From: CAVRQM01 sp963822705 | Lineage (GTDB): Bacteria > Pseudomonadota > Alphaproteobacteria > Acetobacterales > Acetobacteraceae | DNA: 64,000 nt | Assembly: GCA_963822705.1 (NCBI GenBank) | Contig: CAWGIX010000003.1 | Span: 68,531 to 132,530, forward strand | Direction of reading: 5' to 3' | Shown here: one piece after another, positions 26,457-34,611 of the stretch | Position numbering within the stretch: position 1 is the first letter of the stretch | How the letters are laid out: the number at the start of each line of letters is the position of its first letter | Program-made: the position numbers and the translations under genes | Notes under the pieces: generated by a model | Database searches by the model: none | Seen by the model: the letters and a program-made list of their open reading frames with translations, nothing else | Told to the model about the DNA's origin: nothing

Positions 26457-26860
26457 CAGGCAGCTCCCCGCACGGGCTCGTCGGGTTCCTGCTCGCGCTC
26501 GGTCACGACGATCTTCAAATGGCTGAACCACTTCTCGATGCGCGAGGAACGCCCGCGCCCACGCGCGTGAAACCGCTTCATCACCACGGCACGCCCGACC
26601 TCGGCGCGGCTGACGAACAGCCGATCCACGTCGAGCTGGTGATTGTTCTCGGCATTGGCGATCGCACTCTCGAGCGTCTTGCGGACCTGCTGGGCAATGC
26701 GCCGCTTGGAAAAAGTCAATGTCGCCACTGCGTCGGCGGCCGAGCGGTTGCGGATCAGGCCAGCCACCAGATTGAGCTTGCGGGGACTGACGCGCAGATT
26801 GCTGGCGATCGCCTGCGCCTCGGTCTCGTCCAGCCGGCGCAGCTGTTTCGGCTTGCTCAC
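26456..26860 (-). CDS. rplV: Ribosomal protein L22
   Basis: 134 residues with a GTG start overlapping the rpsS stop by 4 bases. Core NLRVSPRKLNLVAGLIR and the loop and signature KRFHARGRGRSSRIEKWFSHL that lines the exit tunnel. The C-terminus is extended (EREQEPDEPVRGAA). Confidence 0.97.
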   Translation of the reverse strand: MSKPKQLRRLDETEAQAIASNLRVSPRKLNLVAGLIRNRSAADAVATLTFSKRRIAQQVRKTLESAIANAENNHQLDVDRLFVSRAEVGRAVVMKRFHARGRGRSSRIEKWFSHLKIVVTEREQEPDEPVRGAA

Positions 26861-27135
26861 GTGCGCTTCGCCTTCTTGTCGCCCGAGTGGCCCGTAAAAG
26901 TGCGAGTTGGCGAGAACTCGCCGAACTTGTGGCCCACCATGTTCTCGCTTACCTGGACGGGCAGAAACTTGCGGCCGTTGTAGACGCCGAACGTCAATCC
27001 CACGAACTGCGGCAGGATGGTGCTGCGGCGGGCCCAGATGCGGATGATTTCATTGCGGCCCGACGCGCGCGACGCCTCTGCCTTGTTCAGCAGGTAGCCG
27101 TCGACGAACGGGCCCTTCCAGACAGAGCGCGCCAT
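26857..27135 (-). CDS. rpsS: Ribosomal protein S19
   Basis: 92 residues (MARSVWKGPFVDGYLLNKAE), with TWARRST-like IWARRSTILPQFVG and HKFGEFSPTRTFTGHSGDKK. Small-subunit head, next to S13. Its ATG shares one base with the rplB stop. Confidence 0.98.
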   Translation of the reverse strand: MARSVWKGPFVDGYLLNKAEASRASGRNEIIRIWARRSTILPQFVGLTFGVYNGRKFLPVQVSENMVGHKFGEFSPTRTFTGHSGDKKAKRT

Positions 27136-27968
27136 CAGCCCTTGCCCTTGTTGCGACGGCGAACGATCAGGCGGTCCGTTCGTTTATTGCCGCGCGTCTT
27201 ATAGCCTTTGGTGGGCCTGCCCCACGGCGTGACCGGATGGCGCCCTCCGGACGAACGGCCCTCGCCGCCGCCATGCGGATGGTCGACCGGATTCATCACC
27301 ACGCCGCGGTTGTGCGGCCGGCGGCCAAACCAGCGCTGCCGCCCGGCCTTCCCGATCTGAATATTGGCGTTATCGGGGTTGGAAACCGCGCCGATGGTCG
27401 CCATGCATTCGCTGCGCACGACGCGCAGCTCACCGGACATCAGTTTCAGCTGCGCATAGCCCGCGTCCTTGCCGGCCAGTTGGGCATATTGTCCGGCCGC
27501 GCGGGCGATCTTGCCGCCGGCGCCCTGTTTCATCTCGACATTGTGCACGATCGTGCCGACCGGGATGGACGCGAGCGGCATGGCATTCCCCGGCTTGATG
27601 TCGGCGCGTGCGCTGGCCACCACCACGTCGCCCGCGCGCAGCCGCTGCGGTGCCAGGATATAGGCCAGTTCGCCGTCGCGGTAGCGGATCAGGGCGATAA
27701 AGGCGGTGCGGTTCGGGTCGTATTCCAGCCGCTCCACCGTCGCCGGCACGTCGCGCTTGCGGCGCCGAAAATCGACGATCCGGTACGACTGCTTGTGGCC
27801 GCCGCCGCGGAACCGGCTGGTGATGCGACCATAATTGTTGCGTCCACCGGTCGAGGGCTTGCCCACGGTCAGCGCCTTGACCGGCTTGCCCTTCCACAGC
27901 TCGCCGCGGTCCACCAGGATGGTGCCGCGCAGGCTGGACGTAACGGGATTGAACTGTTTCAGTGCCAT
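27135..27968 (-). CDS. rplB: Ribosomal protein L2
   Basis: 277 residues, standard length. RNA-binding domain (GRNNYGRITSRFRGGGHKQ) and the peptidyl-transferase-adjacent signature VVMNPVDHPHGGGEGRSSGG with its conserved His. Essential for subunit joining. 16 bases after rplW. Confidence 0.98.
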   Translation of the reverse strand: MALKQFNPVTSSLRGTILVDRGELWKGKPVKALTVGKPSTGGRNNYGRITSRFRGGGHKQSYRIVDFRRRKRDVPATVERLEYDPNRTAFIALIRYRDGELAYILAPQRLRAGDVVVASARADIKPGNAMPLASIPVGTIVHNVEMKQGAGGKIARAAGQYAQLAGKDAGYAQLKLMSGELRVVRSECMATIGAVSNPDNANIQIGKAGRQRWFGRRPHNRGVVMNPVDHPHGGGEGRSSGGRHPVTPWGRPTKGYKTRGNKRTDRLIVRRRNKGKG

Positions 27969-27984
27969 CGCAAAAACCCCTGCC

Positions 27985-28323
27985 TCACGCGAGCCCGGTG
28001 GTGAGGTCGATCGACTGGCCCGGCGCCAAGGTCACGTACGCCTTCTTCACGTCCGACCGCCGTCCCGGGCGGCCCTTGAACCGCTTGGTCTTGCCTTTCT
28101 GAACCAACGTGTTCACCGCGGTGACTTTGACGCCAAAAAGTCCTTCCACCGCCGCCTTGACCTCCGGCTTGGTTGCCTCCAGCCGTACGCGGAACGCTAC
28201 TTGGTTGCGCTCGCCCAGATTGGTGGCCTTTTCGGTAATGACCGGGTCGCGGACGATTTCGTACATCGCCTCGCGCGACATCCTTTTGCTCGCAGGCGGC
28301 CGCTTGCTGCTGGTTTCGCTCAT
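27985..28323 (-). CDS. rplW: Ribosomal protein L23
   Basis: 112 residues from ATG 28323 (MSETSSKRPPASKRMSREAM), overlapping the rplD stop by 4 bases. The core (YEIVRDPVITEKATNLGERN, KVTAVNTLVQKGKTKRFKGR) is the docking site for trigger factor and SRP at the tunnel exit. About 15 extra N-terminal residues compared with typical L23; an internal ATG (MSREAMYEI) is an alternative start. Confidence 0.96.
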   Translation of the reverse strand: MSETSSKRPPASKRMSREAMYEIVRDPVITEKATNLGERNQVAFRVRLEATKPEVKAAVEGLFGVKVTAVNTLVQKGKTKRFKGRPGRRSDVKKAYVTLAPGQSIDLTTGLA

Positions 28324-28940
28324 GCCAGCCGCTCCCGCAGCGCCTCGACGCCGGCCGTCGTCACCGCCAGCAGATCGTGGTGCAAAATGTCGTAGACATT
28401 CGCGCCAACCGTGGGCAGCACGTCGATACCAACGATGTTGCGGCTGATGCGCAAGAATCCGGCATCCACCACGCGATCCACGACCAGCACCGATTTCCAT
28501 CCCAGCGCCGATAATTTTTTCGCCAGCTCCTTGGTTTTCGCGCCGGCATTGGCAGAGGCCGCGTCAAGCACCACCAGCTTGCCCTCGGCCTGCTTCTGCG
28601 ACAGCGCGGAAATCAGGCCGAGTCGCCGGACTTTCTTCGGCAGACTATAGCCATGGTCGCGTACCACCGGGCCGTGGACGCGTCCACCGGTGCGAAACTG
28701 CGGCGCGCGAAGGCTGCCCTGGCGCGCATTGCCGGTGCCTTTTTGCTTATACGGCTTGCGCGTGGTGCCGCTGACCTCGCCCATGCCCTTGGTCTTGTGC
28801 GTGCCGGCGCGACTTTTCGCCTGCTGCCAATGCACCACGCGCGCCATGATGTCGGCGCGCGGAGCGGCGGCAAAAATGTCGTCCGGCAACTCGGTGCTGC
28901 CAGCAGTACCGCCGTCCAACGTGCGAACCTCGATCTGCAT
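28320..28940 (-). CDS. rplD: Ribosomal protein L4
   Basis: 206 residues (MQIEVRTLDGGTAGSTELPDD). The loop KGMGEVSGTTRKPYKQKGTG reaches the exit-tunnel wall. In gammaproteobacteria L4 autoregulates the S10 operon; this cannot be judged here. 12 bases after rplC. Confidence 0.97.
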   Translation of the reverse strand: MQIEVRTLDGGTAGSTELPDDIFAAAPRADIMARVVHWQQAKSRAGTHKTKGMGEVSGTTRKPYKQKGTGNARQGSLRAPQFRTGGRVHGPVVRDHGYSLPKKVRRLGLISALSQKQAEGKLVVLDAASANAGAKTKELAKKLSALGWKSVLVVDRVVDAGFLRISRNIVGIDVLPTVGANVYDILHHDLLAVTTAGVEALRERLA

Positions 28941-28952
28941 TTTTCGCGCTCC

Positions 28953-29654
28953 TCAGACCGAAGCCGCATCGTCCGGGGTCGCTGGCAACAGCGCCGCCGG
29001 AAACGCCGCACCCTCGGGCATCGGCTTCTTGATCGCATCGCGCACCAGCACCCAGCCGCCTTTTGCACCCGGCACCGCGCCCCGGACCATCAGCAAGCTT
29101 TTTTCGGTATCGACATGGGCCACTTGCAGGTTCAGCGTGGTCACGCGCTCCACCCCCAAATGGCCGGCCATCTTCTTGTTCTTGAACGTGCGGCCGGGGT
29201 CCTGCCGGTTGCCCGTGGAACCATGGCTGCGATGACTGATCGACACACCGTGGCTGGCTTCAAGGCCGGAAAAATTCCAGCGCTTCATGGCGCCGGCAAA
29301 GCCCTTGCCCTTACTGGTGCCGCACACGTCGACCAGCTGACCCACCGCGAAATGCGCGGCCGAGAGCGTGACCCCCGGCTCGAGCAGTGCATCCGCCGAA
29401 ACACGGAACTCGCGCAGTTTCGCCTTGGGCTCCACCTTGGACGCGGCGAAATGACCGCGGTTCGGCTTCGTGACGTTTTTGACCTTGGCCCGGCCGGCGC
29501 CGAGCTGCACCGCCGTATAGCCGTCGCGCTCCTCGGTCCGCCCCGCCACAACCTGCAACCGGTCGACATGCAGCACCGTCACCGGCACATGCGTGCCATC
29601 ATCCCGAAATAGCCGCGTCATGCCCAGCTTCTTTGCCAACAGTCCCGTTCGCAT
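28953..29654 (-). CDS. rplC: Ribosomal protein L3
   Basis: 233 residues (MRTGLLAKKLGMTRLFRDDG). Signature GTSKGKGFAGAMKRWNFSG and the extended loop SHGSTGNRQDPGRTFKNKKM near the peptidyl-transferase centre. Lies 33 bases after rpsJ. Confidence 0.98.
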   Translation of the reverse strand: MRTGLLAKKLGMTRLFRDDGTHVPVTVLHVDRLQVVAGRTEERDGYTAVQLGAGRAKVKNVTKPNRGHFAASKVEPKAKLREFRVSADALLEPGVTLSAAHFAVGQLVDVCGTSKGKGFAGAMKRWNFSGLEASHGVSISHRSHGSTGNRQDPGRTFKNKKMAGHLGVERVTTLNLQVAHVDTEKSLLMVRGAVPGAKGGWVLVRDAIKKPMPEGAAFPAALLPATPDDAASV

Positions 29655-29687
29655 GGTGCTCTTCCCGCAGGCTTTGCGGCCGGTCCG

Positions 29688-29996
29688 TTACAGCTTGATC
29701 TCGACGTCCACGCCGGCGGCGAGGTCGAGCTTCATCAGCGCGTCCACCGTCTGGGGCGTGGGCTCGACGATATCCAGCAGCCTCCGATGCGTGCGCATCT
29801 CGAACTGCTCGCGGCTCTTCTTGTCTACGTGCGGCGAGCGGTTAACGGTAAACCGCTCGATATGCGTGGGCAGAGGGATCGGCCCGCGAACCCGCGCGCC
29901 CGTGCGCTTGGCGGTGTTCACGATCTCCTTCGTGCTGTTGTCCAGCACGCGGTGATCATACGCCTTCAGGCGTATGCGGATGTTCTGGTTGTCCAT
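29688..29996 (-). CDS. rpsJ: Ribosomal protein S10 / NusE
   Basis: 102 residues (MDNQNIRIRLKAYDHRVLDN), with GARVRGPIPLPTHIERFTVN. Small-subunit head protein that also acts in transcription antitermination with NusB. Directly downstream of tuf (34 bases), linking str and S10 groups. Confidence 0.98.
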   Translation of the reverse strand: MDNQNIRIRLKAYDHRVLDNSTKEIVNTAKRTGARVRGPIPLPTHIERFTVNRSPHVDKKSREQFEMRTHRRLLDIVEPTPQTVDALMKLDLAAGVDVEIKL

Positions 29997-30030
29997 AATC
30001 GTGCGAACCGGTCCCCTCAGGCGCCTGACT

Positions 30031-31218
30031 TCAGGCGTCGATTTTTGCCACTACACCGGCGCCGACGGTGCGTCCGCCCTCCCGGATGGCGAAGCGCAGC
30101 CCCTCGTCCATGGCGATCGGTTGGATCAGCTCCACGTCTATTGACACGTTGTCGCCCGGCATCACCATCTCCACCCCGTCCGGCAGGGTGACTATGCCGG
30201 TCACGTCGGTGGTGCGGAAATAGAACTGCGGTCGGTAGTTGGTGAAGAACGGTGTGTGCCGGCCGCCTTCCTCTTTGGTCAAGATGTAGCTCTCGGCTTT
30301 GAATTTCTTGTGTGGCGTGATGGTGCCGGGCTTGGCCAGCACCTGACCGCGCTCCACGTCCTCGCGCTTGGTGCCACGCAGCAGCGCTCCGATATTGTCT
30401 CCCGCCTCGCCCTGGTCGAGTAGTTTGCGAAACATTTCCACACCGGTGACGACCGTCTTCACCGTGTCCTTCAAGCCCACGATCTCGACTTCCTCGCCGA
30501 CCTTGACGATGCCGCGCTCGATGCGTCCGGTCACCACGGTGCCGCGGCCGGAAATCGAGAACACGTCCTCGATCGGCATCAGGAACGGCTTGTCCTTCGG
30601 CCGCTCCGGCTGCGGGATGAAGGCGTCCACCGCGTCCATCAGTTTCAGTACCGACTGTTCGCCGATCTCCGGCTGCTTGTCTTCCAGGGCACAGGTCGCC
30701 GAGCCGTGGATGATCGGTATGTCATCCCCGGCGAACTCGTAGAACGTCAACAGCTCGCGCACCTCGAGCTCTACCAACTCCAGCAGGTCGGGATCGGCGA
30801 TGTCCACCTTGTTGAGGTACACCACCAGCGCCGGCACCCCTACCTGCCGGGCCAGCAGGATGTGCTCGCGGGTCTGCGGCATCGGCCCGTCGGCCGCTGA
30901 CACCACCAGAATGGCGCCGTCCATCTGCGCCGCCCCGGTGATCATGTTCTTCACGTAATCCGCGTGGCCGGGGCAATCCACATGCGCGTAATGGCGCTTG
31001 CTGGTCTCGTACTCTACGTGTGCTGTGGAAATGGTGATGCCGCGCGCGCGCTCCTCCGGAGCTTTGTCGATCTGATCGTAAGCGGTGAATGTCGCACCCC
31101 CGGTTTTCGCCAGCACTTTTGTGATGGCGGCCGTCAGCGACGTCTTGCCATGATCCACATGGCCGATCGTGCCGATGTTGCAGTGCGGCTTGTTGCGCTG
31201 GAATTTGGCCTTGGCCAT
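30031..31218 (-). CDS. tuf: Elongation factor Tu
   Basis: 395 residues. GTPase domain with G1 GHVDHGKTS, G2 around RGITIS, G3 DCPGHAD, G4 NKVD and G5 region GSATCALEDKQ, then beta-barrel domains 2 and 3 (GRGTVVTGRIERG, RTVGAGVVAKIDA). Delivers aminoacyl-tRNA to the ribosome. It sits 48 bases after rpsG; fusA, normally between them, is absent. Confidence 0.98.
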   Translation of the reverse strand: MAKAKFQRNKPHCNIGTIGHVDHGKTSLTAAITKVLAKTGGATFTAYDQIDKAPEERARGITISTAHVEYETSKRHYAHVDCPGHADYVKNMITGAAQMDGAILVVSAADGPMPQTREHILLARQVGVPALVVYLNKVDIADPDLLELVELEVRELLTFYEFAGDDIPIIHGSATCALEDKQPEIGEQSVLKLMDAVDAFIPQPERPKDKPFLMPIEDVFSISGRGTVVTGRIERGIVKVGEEVEIVGLKDTVKTVVTGVEMFRKLLDQGEAGDNIGALLRGTKREDVERGQVLAKPGTITPHKKFKAESYILTKEEGGRHTPFFTNYRPQFYFRTTDVTGIVTLPDGVEMVMPGDNVSIDVELIQPIAMDEGLRFAIREGGRTVGAGVVAKIDA

Positions 31219-31266
31219 CGTCTGTCTCTCCGTGCCCGTGCGGGTTCCGGCTGTGGGTTAGTGTCT

Positions 31267-31743
31267 CTACCAGCGGTAGTGGCTGAAAGCCTTGTTGGCC
31301 TCCGCCATCCGATGGGTATCCTCGCGCTTTTTCACGGCCGAGCCGCGGTTGTTCACCGCGTCCATCAGCTCGTTGGATAGGCGCTCTTCCATAGCGTGCT
31401 CGCCGCGCTTGCGCGACGCGTCGATAATCCAGCGGATTGCCAGCGCTTGGCGCCGCTCGGCGCGCACTTCCACCGGCACCTGATAGGTAGCGCCGCCGAC
31501 CCGCCGGCTACGGACTTCCACGGCGGGTTTCACGTTGTCCAGCGCTTCGTGGAACATTCGCACCGGGTCGGCTTGGCTGCCGCCGCGCTTCTTCATTACG
31601 TCCAGCGCGCCGTAGACGATCGTCTCGGCGACGGATTTCTTGCCGTCGTACATGAGCGCGTTCATGAATCGGCTGATCACCACGTCCCCAAACTTGGCGT
31701 CCGGCAGGATTTCGCGTTTTGTGGCGCGGTGGCGGCGGCTCAT
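31267..31743 (-). CDS. rpsG: Ribosomal protein S7
   Basis: 158 residues from ATG 31743 (MSRRHRATKREILPDAKFGD). Family core MYDGKKSVAETIVYGAL, RVGGATYQVPVEVR and the tail KREDTHRMAEANKAFSHYRW. It nucleates the small-subunit head. 10 bases after rpsL. Confidence 0.98.
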   Translation of the reverse strand: MSRRHRATKREILPDAKFGDVVISRFMNALMYDGKKSVAETIVYGALDVMKKRGGSQADPVRMFHEALDNVKPAVEVRSRRVGGATYQVPVEVRAERRQALAIRWIIDASRKRGEHAMEERLSNELMDAVNNRGSAVKKREDTHRMAEANKAFSHYRW

Positions 31744-31753
31744 CGACAATACC

Positions 31754-32125
31754 TCATTTCGGCCGCTTGGCACCATACAGGGAGCGGCGCTGCCTGCGCT
31801 TGGCGATGCCCTGCGTGTCCAGCACGCCGCGCAGGATGTGGTAGCGCACGCCCGGCAGGTCCTTCACGCGCCCGCCGCGAATCAGCACCACGCTGTGTTC
31901 CTGCAAGTTGTGGCCCTCGCCGGGAATGTAGCTCACCACCTCGTAGGCGTTGGTCAGGCGCACCTTTGCCACTTTGCGCAGCGCGGAGTTCGGCTTTTTC
32001 GGTGTCACCGTGTAGACGCGCGTGCAGACGCCGCGCTTTTGCGGGCAGCCCTGCAGGGCGGGCACCTTGTTGCGCTTGGCCGCGGGCTCGCGCCCATGGG
32101 CAATCAGCTGGTTGATGGTCGGCAT
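31754..32125 (-). CDS. rpsL: Ribosomal protein S12
   Basis: 123 residues from ATG 32125 (MPTINQLIAHGREPAAKRNK). The decoding-site loops VYTVTPKKPNSALRKVAKV and GRVKDLPGVRYH are the wild-type, streptomycin-sensitive forms as far as can be read. First gene of the str group; its upstream region is shared with an IS3 remnant and rnpB. Confidence 0.98.
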   Translation of the reverse strand: MPTINQLIAHGREPAAKRNKVPALQGCPQKRGVCTRVYTVTPKKPNSALRKVAKVRLTNAYEVVSYIPGEGHNLQEHSVVLIRGGRVKDLPGVRYHILRGVLDTQGIAKRRQRRSLYGAKRPK

Positions 32126-32366
32126 AAGCCCTCTATCTCGCTCCATCCATACGCATATCCGCCGCGCGGACGCTTCTCCGCGAGACGGTTCGGCGAACTC
32201 GAGCGGCCTGGGCGATCCGACCCGAAAGGAGTTGGGATCGCGGCGCCGCGCGTCTGCTGCCTGCAAAACACCGCCTGCCCGCTTGCGCGAGTCGGGTGGG
32301 AGGCGAGGGCTTACGAGCCCGAGTGCCCCGAGTCAAGGGCCCGGCATTGTCCAGCAACTACGGCAT
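32126..32366. promoter_or_regulatory. Upstream region of the str operon
   Basis: About 240 bases upstream of rpsL hold no gene. The promoter of the ribosomal superoperon is expected here, but I could not pick a convincing -35/-10 pair. The region is GC-rich and its open frames are uninformative. Confidence 0.35.
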
Positions 32367-32565
32367 TGAAGCTGCCCCGTTTTGGTGGACTGGTGGCGGT
32401 CTTGGTTGTTAGATTTCTGTCGTGACGACCTCCGTCGCTGCTTCGGAGGCCATGGGCGATTGATACCCTGAGCAGAATGCAACCGAACGGGGTTGTACCA
32501 GCCCTCGATGAAGCTGAAGCAGGCGATGCACGCCTCGGCTTGCGAGTGAACCGGAGTCGTTAATC
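32367..32565 (-). mobile_element. IS3-family remnant (3' end of transposase plus terminal repeat)
   Basis: On the minus strand, about 50 codons match the end of an IS3-group OrfB transposase (EACIACFSFIEGWYNPVRLHSA, then in another frame GYQSPMASEAATEVVTTEI, stop 32409-32411). The joining region near 32465 has lost one base. Beyond the stop, bases 32367-32389 (TGAAGCTGCCCCGTTTTGGT) look like the IS terminal inverted repeat. The catalytic DDE part, OrfA and the other end are missing. It lies between rpsL and rnpB, so it may affect the upstream region of the ribosomal superoperon. Confidence 0.75.
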
Positions 32566-32621
32566 GAACAATGCAGCAGCAAGGGTTGACGGTGCGCCTG
32601 CGTCGGCGCATCTGCGCCGTC

Positions 32622-33041
32622 GCCAGACGGTTGGACGGCCGCTGCGGTGGCGAGAGCTGCGGCAGAGGAAAGTCCGGGCTCCACGGGAATACGGTGCCGG
32701 CTAACGGCCGGCGGGGGCGACCCCAGGGATAGTGCCACAGAAAACAAACCGCCCGCACCGGCCAAAAGGCTGCTGCGGGCAAGGGTGAAACGGGGCGGCA
32801 AGAGCGCACCGCGCGCCTGGCAACAGGGGCGGCAGGGTAAACCCCACCGGGAGCAAGACCGAATAGGGGCGGCCGGCGGCGGACCAAAAAGTCCGTGACG
32901 CAGGGGCATTCCCGCCCCGTCGCCCGGGTTGGTCGCGCGAGACGCGCAGCAATGCGCGTCCCAGAGGAATGGCCGTCCACCCCGCCCAAAACCGCAAGGC
33001 TTTTGGCGGGCGGACAGAACCCGGCTTACAGGCCGTCTGGC
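32622..33041 (+). ncRNA. rnpB: RNase P RNA (bacterial type A)
   Basis: About 420 bases. The ends pair as P1 (GCCAGACGG at 32622-32630 with CCGTCTGGC at 33033-33041). The universally conserved P4 strands are present: GAGGAAAGTCCGGGCTC near 32664 and ACAGAACCCGGCTTACAGG near 33014. CAACAGGGGCGGCAGGGTAAACCCCACCGGGAGCAAGACCGAATA (32820-32864) fits the specificity domain pattern. It is the catalytic RNA that matures tRNA 5' ends. Its position directly upstream of mraZ is common in alphaproteobacteria. Confidence 0.95.
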
Positions 33042-33110
33042 ACCTCGCTGCTGTTCTTCCTAGTTCGCATCCGTTTTGAGGATCGTTTCGAGCAGCGGGG
33101 CTCATTCCCT

Positions 33111-33150
33111 TTGACGCCCAAGAGTTCCCATGCTATCCCATGCCCTCCCA
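33111..33150 (+). promoter_or_regulatory. MraZ operator repeats overlapping a candidate dcw promoter
   Basis: CCCA (TGGG on the other strand) occurs at 33117-33120, 33127-33130, 33137-33140 and 33147-33150, exactly every 10 bases, each preceded by C or T. In other bacteria MraZ binds TGGGN direct repeats spaced by 5 bases upstream of mraZ. A candidate promoter TTGACG (33111-33116), 17 bases, TATCCC (33134-33139) lies under the repeats, so bound MraZ would block it. Confidence 0.65.
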
Positions 33151-33196
33151 AGCGCGGATTGGGATTACGGCTGCATGTAAGGACGGGCCCGGCCGA

Positions 33197-33679
33197 ATGC
33201 CCCAATTCATGGGTCATCACCTGAACCGGCTGGACGCCAAAGGGCGGGTGTCGATTCCGGCACCGTTCCGCACTGCCCTGCGGGCACCCGATAGCGAGGG
33301 CGCGGTCTCGCTGGTGCTGCGGCCGTCGCACACCCACGCCTGCATCGAGGGCTGGCCGCCGCAAGAATTCGACCGTCTGGCCGACCCGCTGCAAACCATG
33401 GCGCTGTTCAGCGAGGATCACGACACCCTGGCGACCACGCTCTACGCTGACGCTTTCGCCGTCGAATCCGACCGCGAGGGCCGCGTGGTCCTGCCGGAAA
33501 TGCTGACCACGTATGCGGGTCTCAGCGAAGGCGTCGCCTTCATGGGCATGGGCCGCTGGTTCCAGATATGGGAGCCCGGCGCCGCCGAACGGCGACGCTC
33601 CGAGGCGCGCGAGCGGACTCGCTCCCGCGGCCTGACCATACCGGGAACGCAACACTTTGCCGGGACTCCGCGCGCATGA
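33197..33679 (+). CDS. mraZ: Transcriptional regulator MraZ
   Basis: 160 residues from ATG 33197. Two AbrB-like SpoVT half-domains: HHLNRLDAKGRVSIPAPFR (about 7-25) and VESDREGRVVLPEML (about 92-106), each with the D-x-K/E-GRV-P pattern. The C-terminal tail is basic (ERRRSEARERTRSRG). MraZ is a ring-forming DNA-binding protein that represses its own dcw operon. Its stop overlaps the rsmH start. Confidence 0.95.
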   Translation: MPQFMGHHLNRLDAKGRVSIPAPFRTALRAPDSEGAVSLVLRPSHTHACIEGWPPQEFDRLADPLQTMALFSEDHDTLATTLYADAFAVESDREGRVVLPEMLTTYAGLSEGVAFMGMGRWFQIWEPGAAERRRSEARERTRSRGLTIPGTQHFAGTPRA

Positions 33680-34611
33680 TGCACACTCCGGTCATGCTTG
33701 CGGAAGTTTTGGACCATCTGGCGCCGCGCGATGGTGCCATCTACCTGGACGGCACGTTCGGGGGCGGCGGCTATGCGGCGGCCATCCTGGACGGCGCCGC
33801 GTGCACGTTGTGGGCGATCGACCGCGACCGGGATGCGATTGCCCGCGGGGCCGAGTTGGCACAGCGGTTTCCCGGCCGCCTGCACCTCTTGCAGGGGAAA
33901 TTCGGCGACATGCTGAACCTGCTGGGCCGGCATGGGGTGACCCGGCTGGACGGCCTCGTGCTGGACCTCGGGCTGTCGTCGTTCCAGCTCGACGATGCCG
34001 CGCGCGGGTTCAGTTTTGGCGCGGACGGACCGCTCGACATGCGCATGGGCGCCGAGGGGCCGACCGCCGCCGACTTGGTCGCGCGGCTCAGCGAGGCGGA
34101 TCTGGCCGCAGCACTGTTCGAGCTGGGCGAGGAGCGGCACGCCCGCCGGGTCGCCCGCGCCATCGTGGCGGCGCGGTCCGAGGCGCCGATCACCACCACG
34201 GCACAACTCGCCGCGATCGTGCGCAAAACCGTGCCGCGCGACCGCTCGGGCCACATCGACCCGGCGACCCGCAGCTTTCAGGCGCTGCGCATCCGGGTCA
34301 ACGACGAACTGGGGGAAATTTCCCGCGCCCTCGACGCCGCGGTGCAGTTGCTCGGTTTTGGCGGGCGGCTGGTGGTGGTGTCGTTCCATTCGCTGGAGGA
34401 CCGGCTGGTGAAGCATTTTTTTGCGGACGCGACGGGACACGGCGGCGGCTCGTCCAGGCACGATCCGGCAGGCTTGCGCAACCCGGCCCCGCCGCTATTC
34501 CGGCTCTTGACGCCAAGGGCGGTGCGGCCCGGGCCGGCTGAAATCGCCGCCAACCCGCGCGCCCGCAGCGCGCGGCTGCGCGCGATGCTCCGGGCGGAGA
34601 GCGCCGCGTGA
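33676..34611 (+). CDS. rsmH: 16S rRNA m4C1402 methyltransferase
   Basis: 311 residues from ATG 33676 (a second ATG directly follows). SAM-binding motif YLDGTFGGGGYAAAIL, LDLGLSSFQLDDAARGFSF and the signature FQALRIRVNDELGEI, then VVSFHSLEDRLVKHFF. It methylates C1402 in the ribosomal P site. Overlaps mraZ (ATGA) and ftsL (GTGA). Confidence 0.97.
   Translation: MMHTPVMLAEVLDHLAPRDGAIYLDGTFGGGGYAAAILDGAACTLWAIDRDRDAIARGAELAQRFPGRLHLLQGKFGDMLNLLGRHGVTRLDGLVLDLGLSSFQLDDAARGFSFGADGPLDMRMGAEGPTAADLVARLSEADLAAALFELGEERHARRVARAIVAARSEAPITTTAQLAAIVRKTVPRDRSGHIDPATRSFQALRIRVNDELGEISRALDAAVQLLGFGGRLVVVSFHSLEDRLVKHFFADATGHGGGSSRHDPAGLRNPAPPLFRLLTPRAVRPGPAEIAANPRARSARLRAMLRAESAA

Noticed and set aside
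32333..32989. Protein-coding gene over rnpB and spacer
   Set aside because: Overlaps clear RNase P RNA features; only the IS3 end within it is real coding history.
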